From assembly GCA_023473785.1 (NCBI GenBank), contig JAMCYD010000041.1:1-27845 (forward strand): a DNA stretch of 27,845 nt, read 5' to 3'. Made by a program: the position numbers and the translations under genes. Under the pieces are notes generated by a model. That model made no database searches. It was not told where the DNA came from and worked only from the letters and a program-made list of their open reading frames with translations. Below are positions 15,015 through 20,294 of the stretch, piece by piece; the first letter of the stretch is position 1, and each line of letters opens with the position of its first letter. The DNA comes from Patescibacteria group bacterium. GTDB taxonomy: Bacteria; Patescibacteriota; Microgenomatia; Levybacterales; UBA12049.

Positions 15015-15085
15015 TGCCGGGTCGTCTAATGGTAGGACAACGGACTTTGGATCCGTTTATTTTGGTTCGAATCCAAGCCCGGCAG
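15015..15085 (+). tRNA. tRNA-Gln (anticodon TTG)
   Basis: Acceptor TGCCGGG pairs with CCCGGCA, discriminator G. The anticodon stem ACGGA/TCCGT carries loop CTTTGGA, giving anticodon TTG. T arm TTGG-TTCGAAT-CCAA. CCA is not encoded. The HNH gene starts 41 bases downstream without a clear promoter of its own and may share this transcript. Confidence 0.95.
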
Positions 15086-15125
15086 CAGGACTGGACGTTG
15101 CAAGTATAGACCGTAATTCCTAAAT

Positions 15126-15683
15126 ATGGCATTTAATCAGCAAATTATAGATAAAGTAAAAGAGAAAGCCGCTTTTCGATGTTGCAGGTGCCAAGAGATT
15201 GGCATTGAAGCTCATCATATACTTCCACAAAAAGATAAAGGACCTGATACTTTTGAAAATGCGGCCCCGTTATGTCCAAATTGCCATAGCTATTTTGGTG
15301 ATAATCCCATAAAACGTAAAGAAATTACTCAAATGAGAGATTGGTGGTATAAGGTTGCAGAAAGACGTTATTTAACCGCTGACGTTAATTATGGGTTACT
15401 AAATGAAATTAATAGTAAAGTAGAGGCTATAACCACAAATCAAGACAAGGCGCTCGTAGACTTAAAAGAAACGTTAAAGAAAGTTGCATTTGACACAATT
15501 GATCAAATGACAGCAGGTACTGCTAGGGTAACTGCCTCTGGTATTGCAAACGCCTCAGTATCTCCTTCGCCTTCCCCATCTCCTTCTTTTGCTCCGGATG
15601 AAGACTGTTACTATTGCCGTTCAGGTTTAGTTAAATTCGGAGAAGTTTGTCCTTCCTGCGGAGAAGTTTGTACGAGTCCTTAA
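15126..15683 (+). CDS. HNH endonuclease-like protein with C-terminal zinc ribbon
   Basis: A 185-residue protein with an N-terminal HNH nuclease module: CCRC (19-22), EAHHILP with the catalytic His pair (30-31), N45, and LCPNCH (49-54), whose cysteines complete a zinc site. A helical linker (about 75-130) leads to a Ser-Pro-rich stretch (about 138-156, SPSPSPSPS) and a C-terminal zinc ribbon, CYYC and CPSC at 161-164 and 175-178. The HNH part should nick or cut DNA. The extra ribbon suggests nucleic-acid or protein binding, and the SP-rich tether makes the architecture unusual. It follows tRNA-Gln by 41 bases. No methylase or other restriction partner is adjacent. Confidence 0.82.
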   Translation: MAFNQQIIDKVKEKAAFRCCRCQEIGIEAHHILPQKDKGPDTFENAAPLCPNCHSYFGDNPIKRKEITQMRDWWYKVAERRYLTADVNYGLLNEINSKVEAITTNQDKALVDLKETLKKVAFDTIDQMTAGTARVTASGIANASVSPSPSPSPSFAPDEDCYYCRSGLVKFGEVCPSCGEVCTSP

Positions 15684-15742
15684 CTATAATGACTAAACGG
15701 TTTCAGACCTATATGCTCAGGATACTTCCATTCATAAGCTTT

Positions 15743-15763
15743 AATGTCGTCTAATGCCCACAG
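15743..15763 (+). repeat. Dispersed intergenic repeat, copy E
   Basis: Plus-strand AATGTCGTCT followed by AATGCCCACAG, 21 bases. It is the near-identical partner of copies B and C but in the opposite orientation, and lies in the gap between the convergent HNH and EF-like genes. Confidence 0.6.
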
Positions 15764-15769
15764 CAAATT

Positions 15770-16021
15770 TTACACTAGATAAACTAACGTTCCAGATTTT
15801 GTTTCTTTCTCTGTTTTCACTGCAACTTCTTGCCCTTTTTTACCCTGTAAAACTTGTTCGTGCTCAAGCTGCATTGATTCAATTATCTGTTCGAAGGAAT
15901 GTTCTCCGTGTTCAAACTTCACTTTATCCCCAACCTTTAGAGTTTTTTCAATCTTTATCACCGCAACTGAAATCTTGTCGTAGAAATGAATTACCTTTCC
16001 AGCCAAGTCTTTTTTATCCAC
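15770..16021 (-). CDS. Small EF-Tu domain-2-like (translation elongation factor-like) protein
   Basis: An 83-residue beta-barrel protein of the type annotated as translation elongation factor-like: LAGKVIHFYDKISVAVIKI, TLKVGDKVKFE, FEQIIESMQLEHEQV and GKKGQEVAVK follow the pattern of EF-Tu domain 2 and the U32 peptidase C-terminal domain. It has no GTPase domain; the role is unknown. The start is decided by a strong Shine-Dalgarno: minus-strand AAGGGGGTGA lies five bases before GTG 16021. The upstream in-frame GTG at 16030 falls inside that Shine-Dalgarno and is rejected. It follows the PEBP gene by 14 bases in an operon, so it is translated by the SD route, unlike most genes here. Confidence 0.75.
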   Translation of the reverse strand: MDKKDLAGKVIHFYDKISVAVIKIEKTLKVGDKVKFEHGEHSFEQIIESMQLEHEQVLQGKKGQEVAVKTEKETKSGTLVYLV

Positions 16022-16035
16022 TATTCTCACCCCCT

Positions 16036-16593
16036 TTATTTTCGACTATAAAGGCCGATAAGCTGTGCTTGTTCAATAACGTGGTCGTTCATTTTTTCCA
16101 AAACCTGCTGTTTGGTTAACCCTCCGGGCAGATCAAGCATTGTGTTAAGGGCATAGAGTTTGAAAAAATATCTGTGAGTTCCCGACGGAGGACAGGGGCC
16201 GCCATAATCAGATTTTCCGGAATCGGTCACGCCAAGCACTCCGCCTGCGGGCACTGAATTTTCTTTTACTTGTTTTGTTCGCGGATCAATATTATATACT
16301 ACCCAATGAACCCAAGTTCTAGATGGAGCATCCGGATCATCAACTATCAAAACCAAGCTTCTGGCGTCAAGTGGAACATCCTGAAATTCAAGTGGGGGAT
16401 TGGTGTTATCTCCGTCACAAGTGTACTTGCTTGGAACTTTTCCGCTGCCTGAAAAAACAGGGCTTGTTATCTTCATAGGTAATTTTGGCGGTTCCGATTT
16501 CTTGCTTTCTGAAACCTTGGCTGGTTTCTGATAAGCGACAAAAAACAAAAATGAAAGAGTTATTACAAGAAGAAATATCCCGAATTTCTTCAC
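16036..16593 (-). CDS. PEBP-family (YbhB/YbcL-like) lipid-anchored or membrane-anchored protein
   Basis: A 185-residue phosphatidylethanolamine-binding-protein family member. An N-terminal hydrophobic segment (residues 4-20) and a Lys/Glu/Pro linker precede the domain. Conserved parts are VPSKYTCDGDNTNPPLEF, the DDPDAPSRTWVHWVVYNI ligand-site strand, and the GGPCPPSGTHRYFFKLYALN block. Bacterial members have no firmly known role. The start is GTG at 16593; I see no Shine-Dalgarno. A TTGACA on the minus strand (16623-16628) overlaps the -35 of the divergent tRNA promoter, but no matching -10 is convincing. It is co-directional with the EF-like gene, 14 bases apart. Confidence 0.9.
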   Translation of the reverse strand: MKKFGIFLLVITLSFLFFVAYQKPAKVSESKKSEPPKLPMKITSPVFSGSGKVPSKYTCDGDNTNPPLEFQDVPLDARSLVLIVDDPDAPSRTWVHWVVYNIDPRTKQVKENSVPAGGVLGVTDSGKSDYGGPCPPSGTHRYFFKLYALNTMLDLPGGLTKQQVLEKMNDHVIEQAQLIGLYSRK

Positions 16594-16621
16594 AGCTCTA
16601 TGTTCTTACATTTAAATACAA

Positions 16622-16650
16622 TTGTCAAGTATGCAATATTCTGCTACAAT
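16622..16650 (+). promoter_or_regulatory. Promoter TTGTCA-N17-TACAAT of the tRNA cluster
   Basis: -35 TTGTCA (16622-16627) and -10 TACAAT (16645-16650) have 17-base spacing. Transcription should begin near 16657, leaving a GC-rich leader of about 80 bases before tRNA-Leu(CAG). That leader starts with GCCGAAGTGG, a tRNA-like 5' sequence, and contains GAGCGAAGCGAAGG and a CTTGC-GA-GCAAG hairpin. Confidence 0.65.
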
Positions 16651-16736
16651 TTGTGTGTAATTTGCCGAAGTGGACCGGACGAGCGAAGCGAAGGAGGTCG
16701 CTTGCGAGCAAGGCGAGACAAGCGTGGAAAAGACGT

Positions 16737-16820
16737 GCCCCGATGCTGAAATTGGTAGACAGGCTAGCTTCAGGAGCTAGTGTTCGCAAGAACGTGAGGG
16801 TTCGACTCCCTCTTGGGGCA
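16737..16820 (+). tRNA. tRNA-Leu (anticodon CAG)
   Basis: Acceptor GCCCCGA pairs with TTGGGGC, discriminator A. Anticodon stem CTAGC/GCTAG with loop TTCAGGA gives anticodon CAG. A long variable arm (GTTCGCAAGAAC) marks class II. No encoded CCA. Confidence 0.95.
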
Positions 16821-16829
16821 CAAATTTGG

Positions 16830-16835
16830 TATAAT
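16830..16835 (+). promoter_or_regulatory. Extended -10 promoter of tRNA-Leu(GAG)
   Basis: TATAAT in the context ATTTGGTATAAT ends nine bases before the tRNA 5' end, so the cluster has an internal promoter. Confidence 0.6.
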
Positions 16836-16844
16836 GTTTTTCGA

Positions 16845-16931
16845 GCCGAGGTGGTGAAACTGGTATACACGCAAGATTGAGGTTCTTGTGCCCTTAAACA
16901 AGGCGTGCAGGTTCAAGTCCTGTCCTCGGCA
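16845..16931 (+). tRNA. tRNA-Leu (anticodon GAG)
   Basis: Acceptor GCCGAGG pairs with CCTCGGC, discriminator A. Anticodon stem CAAGA/TCTTG with loop TTGAGGT gives anticodon GAG. It has a long variable arm and T arm CAGG-TTCAAGT-CCTG. No encoded CCA. Confidence 0.94.
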
Positions 16932-16938
16932 CATTTAT

Positions 16939-17014
16939 GGGTACTTAGCTCAGTTGGTAGAGCGTTGCGTTTACATCGCAAATGTCGGGGGTTCGAGCCC
17001 CTCAGTACCCACCA
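16939..17014 (+). tRNA. tRNA-Val (anticodon TAC)
   Basis: Acceptor GGGTACT pairs with AGTACCC, discriminator A, with CCA encoded (17012-17014). Anticodon stem TTGCG/CGCAA with loop TTTACAT gives TAC. The D arm (GCTC-AGTTGGTA-GAGC) and T arm (GGGGG-TTCGAGC-CCCTC) are regular. Confidence 0.95.
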
Positions 17015-17015
17015 A

Positions 17016-17037
17016 GCCGAAGTTGCCAACGTGGTCA
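17016..17037 (+). pseudogene. Truncated copy of the tRNA-Phe 5' end
   Basis: These 22 bases are identical to the first 22 bases of tRNA-Phe at 17117-17138. The copy then diverges into CCCTTCGACTTTGCTCGGGG and never completes a tRNA. It starts one base after the CCA end of tRNA-Val. It covers the acceptor strand, the D-stem 5' arm and the D loop. Confidence 0.75.
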
Positions 17038-17040
17038 CCC

Positions 17041-17113
17041 TTCGACTTTGCTCGGGGTTGACATAATGTTAGAAAAGCTTTACGATTTCGCAAAGGCAGT
17101 GAGCGAAGTCGAA
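17041..17113 (+). repeat. Imperfect inverted repeat between the two tRNA-Phe 5' copies
   Basis: TTCGACTTTGCTC (17041-17053) and GAGCGAAGTCGAA (17101-17113) are inverted copies with one mismatch in 13 bases. They bracket the tRNA-Phe promoter. The layout resembles a miniature element with inverted ends, but no target-site duplication is clear. Confidence 0.5.
17058..17086 (+). promoter_or_regulatory. Promoter TTGACA-N17-TACGAT of tRNA-Phe
   Basis: Perfect -35 TTGACA (17058-17063), 17-base spacer, -10 TACGAT (17081-17086). The predicted start lies about 24 bases before tRNA-Phe. Confidence 0.6.
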
Positions 17114-17116
17114 TCT

Positions 17117-17189
17117 GCCGAAGTTGCCAACGTGGTCAAGGCGCGTGTCTGAAGAACACGTTATCGGTGTTCGATTCACCGCTTCGGCA
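17117..17189 (+). tRNA. tRNA-Phe (anticodon GAA)
   Basis: Acceptor GCCGAAG pairs with CTTCGGC, discriminator A. Anticodon stem CGTGT/ACACG with loop CTGAAGA gives anticodon GAA. T arm CGGTG-TTCGATT-CACCG. No encoded CCA. Confidence 0.94.
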
Positions 17190-17199
17190 CATATAGTAT

Positions 17200-17271
17200 G
17201 CGGGAGTAGTTCAGCAGTAGAACGTCTCGTTGCCAACGAGAAGGTCGCGGGTGCGATACCCGTCTCCCGCT
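17200..17271 (+). tRNA. tRNA-Gly (anticodon GCC)
   Basis: Acceptor GCGGGAG pairs with CTCCCGC, discriminator T. Anticodon stem TCTCG/CGAGA with loop TTGCCAA gives GCC. No encoded CCA. It lies 10 bases after tRNA-Phe, so the two are probably co-transcribed. Confidence 0.95.
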
Positions 17272-17304
17272 CAAAACTTGACAAAACACACAAAATTGTG
17301 CAAA

Positions 17305-17310
17305 TATAGA
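17305..17310 (+). promoter_or_regulatory. -10 box TATAGA of the first lysozyme-like gene (leaderless type)
   Basis: TATAGA ends six bases before ATG 17317. A TTGACA at 17278-17283 lies 21 bases upstream of it, longer than the usual spacing. Confidence 0.45.
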
Positions 17311-17316
17311 TTACCT

Positions 17317-17892
17317 ATGAAGAAGATAATTCTGCCAATAGCCTTCTTTATAGCAACTCCTCTAGTTTTAACACTTAGCCTACTTTATCTATCGTATTTT
17401 TCTTATGCTAAGAACATTAAGAATAATACATTCATGAGCGTGACGAAAACCGTTGCCTTCGCTGCTATTCCTACAACCGAAAGTTTGCTTGAAGATCAAA
17501 TTTTTACCCAGGATAAAAGAGTAGAGAACTTAAGACTTTTCTTCAACCGACATGGTTCGCCTCTTGAGCCATTTGCACAACAGATGGTTAACACATCCCA
17601 AAAGTATGGCCTTGATTTTAGCTTATTACCGGCTATTGCCATGCAGGAATCAAATCTTTGCAAGAAAGCCCCCAAGGATTCTTACAATTGCTGGGGATTT
17701 GGTATCTACGGCAAAAAGGTGACGAAATTCTCAGGCTTTGGAGAAGCAATAGATACTGTCGCCAAAACCCTTGCTACTACATACAAAAAAGACGGGCTAA
17801 TCTCGCCCGAGGAGATAATGAGCAGGTACACCCCGTCAAATAACGGAGCCTGGGCAAGCTCAGTCAGGCAGTTCATGAATCAGCTTCAGTAG
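17317..17892 (+). CDS. Secreted lysozyme-like (glucosaminidase/transglycosylase-type) protein, copy 1
   Basis: A 191-residue protein with an N-terminal signal anchor (residues 4-30) and a lysozyme-fold-like domain. The core is LLPAIAMQESNLCKKAP with candidate catalytic Glu111, followed by SYNCWGFGIYGKKVTKFSGFGEAI (122-145), the pattern of Slt/glucosaminidase domains that cleave glycan strands. It likely remodels peptidoglycan outside the membrane. The start is ATG 17317, six bases after TATAGA; earlier in-frame codons run into tRNA-Gly. A paralogue follows 173 bases downstream with the same order of parts: TTES/ATSES, a spacer, SPLxPFAQ, then the core. Confidence 0.8.
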   Translation: MKKIILPIAFFIATPLVLTLSLLYLSYFSYAKNIKNNTFMSVTKTVAFAAIPTTESLLEDQIFTQDKRVENLRLFFNRHGSPLEPFAQQMVNTSQKYGLDFSLLPAIAMQESNLCKKAPKDSYNCWGFGIYGKKVTKFSGFGEAIDTVAKTLATTYKKDGLISPEEIMSRYTPSNNGAWASSVRQFMNQLQ

Positions 17893-17893
17893 C

Positions 17894-17922
17894 CCTATAG
17901 TTTGGGACTTGACAAACCTATA
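17894..17922 (+). promoter_or_regulatory. Inverted repeat over the -35 box (possible operator)
   Basis: CTATAGTTTG (17894-17903) and CAAACCTATAG (17912-17922) form an inverted repeat with one extra C on the right arm. The -35 TTGACA at 17909-17914 lies at its centre-right, a placement that would suit a repressor site. No regulator is identified. Confidence 0.35.
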
Positions 17923-17937
17923 GTTGTGTGCTATACT
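17909..17937 (+). promoter_or_regulatory. Near-consensus promoter TTGACA-N17-TATACT
   Basis: -35 TTGACA (17909-17914), 17-base spacer, -10 TATACT (17932-17937). Transcription should begin near 17944, immediately before a terminator-like hairpin. Confidence 0.7.
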
Positions 17938-17946
17938 CCTCTTTAG

Positions 17947-17989
17947 ATCCTAAGGTGTGCTATCCAAATGCATACGTTAGGATTTTTTT
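17947..17989 (+). terminator. Intrinsic terminator-like hairpin, possibly forming a very short RNA
   Basis: ATCCTAA-G-GTGTGC (17947-17960) pairs with GCATAC-G-TTAGGAT (17970-17983): 13 pairs with one G-G mismatch and a nine-base loop, followed by T7 (17983-17989). It lies 55 bases after the first lysozyme-like gene and could simply end that transcript. Because a strong promoter starts three bases upstream, it may also terminate an RNA of about 45 bases or attenuate the second lysozyme-like gene. Confidence 0.65.
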
Positions 17990-18065
17990 ATGGGTTTAAA
18001 AAACACTCTTGTCCACGGAAACTCACACTAACCTAACGCCGCTAATTCATCGCGGTAAAATCTCT

Positions 18066-18620
18066 ATGAAAACCAAATTATTTATATTATTTTTGTTTAT
18101 TGTTTTATCGATAATTTTCCCAAGCAGAATTTTTGCTAAAGAAAATTCTTCTGCTACTTCTGCTGTGCTAGCAATTGCAACTTCAGAGTCAATGCTAGAT
18201 ACCAGAGTCAGAGTTCTGAGAGATTTTCTTATGCAGCGTGAATCTCCGCTTGCACCTTTTGCGCAAACATTCGTTGAGTATGCTGATCTTTATAGTCTGG
18301 ATTGGAAGACTGTTGCTGCTATCTCGGGAGTTGAATCAGGTTTTGGTCAACAGATTCCTGCCAACTCATATAATGCTTGGGGTTGGGGAGTCTATGGAAA
18401 CAATGTAACCCGTTTTGCTTCATGGAATGAAGGCATCCAAACAATATCTAAGGGACTTAGAACCACCTATATGGATAAGTGGGGAGCAAAAGATATTTTT
18501 GAAATAGGAAGAATGTATGCTCAGTCTCCTGCATGGGCAAGTCATGTACTATATTATATGGCTAAAATCGAAGACTTTAAGCGTTTAAGCCCAGCATCAA
18601 GTCTTCCAATTACGCTATAA
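18066..18620 (+). CDS. Secreted lysozyme-like (glucosaminidase/transglycosylase-type) protein, copy 2
   Basis: A 184-residue paralogue of the preceding protein, with a clear signal peptide (residues 4-24) and the core AAISGVESGFGQQIPANSYNAWGWGVYGNNVTRFASWNEGIQTI. Candidate catalytic Glu is Glu90. The Cys residues of copy 1 (C115, C125) are absent. The start ATG 18066 gives the best signal peptide; an in-frame upstream extension to 18009 has no signal character. TAAAAT ends only four bases before the ATG, so transcription probably comes from the promoter at 17909-17937 past the hairpin, giving a leader of about 120 bases. Role: peptidoglycan cleavage, inferred. Confidence 0.8.
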   Translation: MKTKLFILFLFIVLSIIFPSRIFAKENSSATSAVLAIATSESMLDTRVRVLRDFLMQRESPLAPFAQTFVEYADLYSLDWKTVAAISGVESGFGQQIPANSYNAWGWGVYGNNVTRFASWNEGIQTISKGLRTTYMDKWGAKDIFEIGRMYAQSPAWASHVLYYMAKIEDFKRLSPASSLPITL

Positions 18621-18626
18621 ATTCTG

Positions 18627-18632
18627 TATAAT
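18627..18632 (+). promoter_or_regulatory. -10 box TATAAT of the tRNA-Leu(TAG)-tig unit
   Basis: TATAAT ends 13 bases before tRNA-Leu(TAG). The -35 region is weak (TTCCAA at 18604-18609, 17 bases away). Confidence 0.55.
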
Positions 18633-18645
18633 CTAAAATAATGCC

Positions 18646-18732
18646 GCCCAGATGGCGGAACTGGTAGACGCGCTGGCTTTAGGAGCCAGTGCTCGTGAGA
18701 GCTTGAGAGTTCGAGTCTCTCTCTGGGCACCA
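18646..18732 (+). tRNA. tRNA-Leu (anticodon TAG)
   Basis: Acceptor GCCCAGA pairs with TCTGGGC, discriminator A, with CCA encoded (18730-18732). Anticodon stem CTGGC/GCCAG with loop TTTAGGA gives TAG. Long variable arm (GCTCGTGAGAGC). The trigger factor gene begins 14 bases later, implying a joint tRNA-mRNA transcript. Confidence 0.95.
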
Positions 18733-18746
18733 AGGCAAGAGGTTTT

Positions 18747-19574
18747 ATGGATTCAACGATTGAAAGACAACCTGACGGAACGATAAAACTGACTATAACT
18801 ATTCCTTATTCAAGAGTTAAAGAGACACAGGCTGAGATTCTTGAAGAAGTTGCAAAGAATGCAAAATTGCCGGGCTTTAGAAGAGGCAAGGCGCCAACAA
18901 AACTTGTTGAAAAACAAGTAGAAAAAGAGAATGTCCGCGAAGAAGTTCTGAACAAGTTGCTTCCTCTTGCATACTCGCAAGCCTTAAAAAAACACGGCTT
19001 AAGTCCCATAATGAATCCCAGAATTCATGTGGAGCGCTTGGAAGATGAAAAAGACTGGCAATTTACAGCCTTAACTTGTGAAGCACCGGAAATTGATTTA
19101 AACGGATACAAGGAAAATATCAAAAAAATTACCGCAAAAACTAAAATTATCATACCAAATAAAACTCCGCAGCAGGTGAGCCTTGATGAGATAATGACTG
19201 GACTTCTTAAGAACGCTAAGGTAAAAATTGCAAAAATTATTATCGAACAAGAGGTACAAAGACTTCTCGCCCAGACACTTGATGAAATAAAAAAATTAGG
19301 CTTGACTCTTGACCAATATCTTGCATCAACACACAAAACTATTGAGGACTTACAGTCCGAATATGCAATCAAAGCCGAAAACGACATAAAGCTTGAATTT
19401 GCTCTTCAAAAAATTGCACAAGAAGAAAAAATATCTGTCAGCGATAATGAGATAAACGAGGCGATAGAGAAGGCAAAAAGTGAGGAAGAACGTAGGAATT
19501 TAGAAGCGAATAAATATCTCCTGGCAAGCATTATAAGGCAACAGAAAACTCTTGATTTCCTTAAAAATTTGTGA
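18747..19574 (+). CDS. tig: Trigger factor lacking the PPIase domain
   Basis: A ribosome-bound chaperone for nascent chains. The N-terminal ribosome-binding domain is clear, with GFRRGKAP (43-50), the loop that contacts the ribosomal exit site. At about residue 120 the sequence passes from the N-domain end (APEIDLNGY) through a short linker straight into the C-terminal chaperone domain (AKIIIEQEVQRLLAQ from about 162). The FKBP-type isomerase domain, about 100 residues in E. coli, is missing, which explains the length of 275 instead of about 430. An AAGAGG Shine-Dalgarno lies four bases before the ATG. It is downstream of tRNA-Leu(TAG) and probably shares its promoter. It ends TGA-TAA, two stops in tandem. 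Confidence 0.92.
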   Translation: MDSTIERQPDGTIKLTITIPYSRVKETQAEILEEVAKNAKLPGFRRGKAPTKLVEKQVEKENVREEVLNKLLPLAYSQALKKHGLSPIMNPRIHVERLEDEKDWQFTALTCEAPEIDLNGYKENIKKITAKTKIIIPNKTPQQVSLDEIMTGLLKNAKVKIAKIIIEQEVQRLLAQTLDEIKKLGLTLDQYLASTHKTIEDLQSEYAIKAENDIKLEFALQKIAQEEKISVSDNEINEAIEKAKSEEERRNLEANKYLLASIIRQQKTLDFLKNL

Positions 19575-19589
19575 TAAGGTTATCCCCAC

Positions 19590-20240
19590 ATGAAAACGAA
19601 AGCCCAAAAAAACCAAGCTAAATCATTTATTGACCAAAATCCCGTCGAAGCCTTCAAGGGAATGGGGGAGACGGTATTGAATTCTGCATTTAGCGATCTT
19701 GCTAAGGATGGCATTTCGGATCTTTGGGATCAGCTTCTGGGCGGGGAACAAAAGAAAGCCAAACCATTGGGCGGTGAGCTTGCAGAAGGGGAAGAGATCG
19801 ACCTTAAATCTATGAGAAGAGACAGAGCTACGGAAAAGCTCTCTTCAAGGGATATTGAACCGGCACTAGATTATAGACGGGAAATTCTTGACCCGGGACG
19901 GGCAGTTATACAAGAAAATACTCATGAGCTAAAGGCCAGGATTCAAGAAATTCTAGTCGAGCTTAAGAAAATTACCTCAACCTCCCAAGAGCTTGCTATC
20001 GAGTTCAAAGAAATAGCGATTGAACAGAGAATAGAAAAACCAGGCGACTATCATCTTAATTTTTTCCAATGGATGCTATCAGTTGTTAAATCGGCAAGAA
20101 TGAAAATAGAAGACTCCGGCGCATGGCTTGCAGCTATGGGAAGCAAAAAAAGCAAAAGAAATTACTGGACAATGTTTGAAAAACACGGAACAACTTTTGG
20201 CTTGTCTAACGAACGCGTCATCGCCACTCAAGCAGGGTAA
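19590..20240 (+). CDS. Conserved hypothetical protein (possibly the DUF5660 family), 216 aa
   Basis: A soluble, highly charged protein. The first third carries NPVEAFKGMGETVLNSAFSDLAKDGISDLWDQLLGG, which I associate with a family of unknown function found in CPR genomes (perhaps DUF5660; recalled, not checked). The middle (about 100-145) is a long amphipathic, probably coiled-coil helix (ENTHELKARIQEILVELKKI). The C-terminal part includes MGSKKSKRNYWTMFEKHGTTFGLSNER. It starts 15 bases after tig with no Shine-Dalgarno visible; GTTATC is the only -10-like box nearby. Function unknown. Confidence 0.75.
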   Translation: MKTKAQKNQAKSFIDQNPVEAFKGMGETVLNSAFSDLAKDGISDLWDQLLGGEQKKAKPLGGELAEGEEIDLKSMRRDRATEKLSSRDIEPALDYRREILDPGRAVIQENTHELKARIQEILVELKKITSTSQELAIEFKEIAIEQRIEKPGDYHLNFFQWMLSVVKSARMKIEDSGAWLAAMGSKKSKRNYWTMFEKHGTTFGLSNERVIATQAG

Positions 20241-20294
20241 AATTCTCCATTTGCGTTAGCAATCTATTTCTGTTAATATTATAGGCTATATTTT

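Noticed and set aside
14931..15024. TATTGCCGGG repeated upstream of and at the 5' end of tRNA-Gln as a second tRNA fragment
   Set aside because: Only ten bases match (14931-14941 region and 15014-15023), too short to separate from chance, unlike the 22-base tRNA-Phe copy.
16030..16030. GTG at 16030 as start of the EF-like protein
   Set aside because: It falls inside the AAGGGGGTGA Shine-Dalgarno, which is ideally spaced for GTG 16021.
15754..16119. 121-codon plus-strand open frame
   Set aside because: It is antisense to the EF-like gene, which has a near-perfect Shine-Dalgarno and recognisable family pattern.
16485..17309. Open frames crossing the tRNA cluster
   Set aside because: They translate tRNA genes and the GC-rich leader; no coding character.
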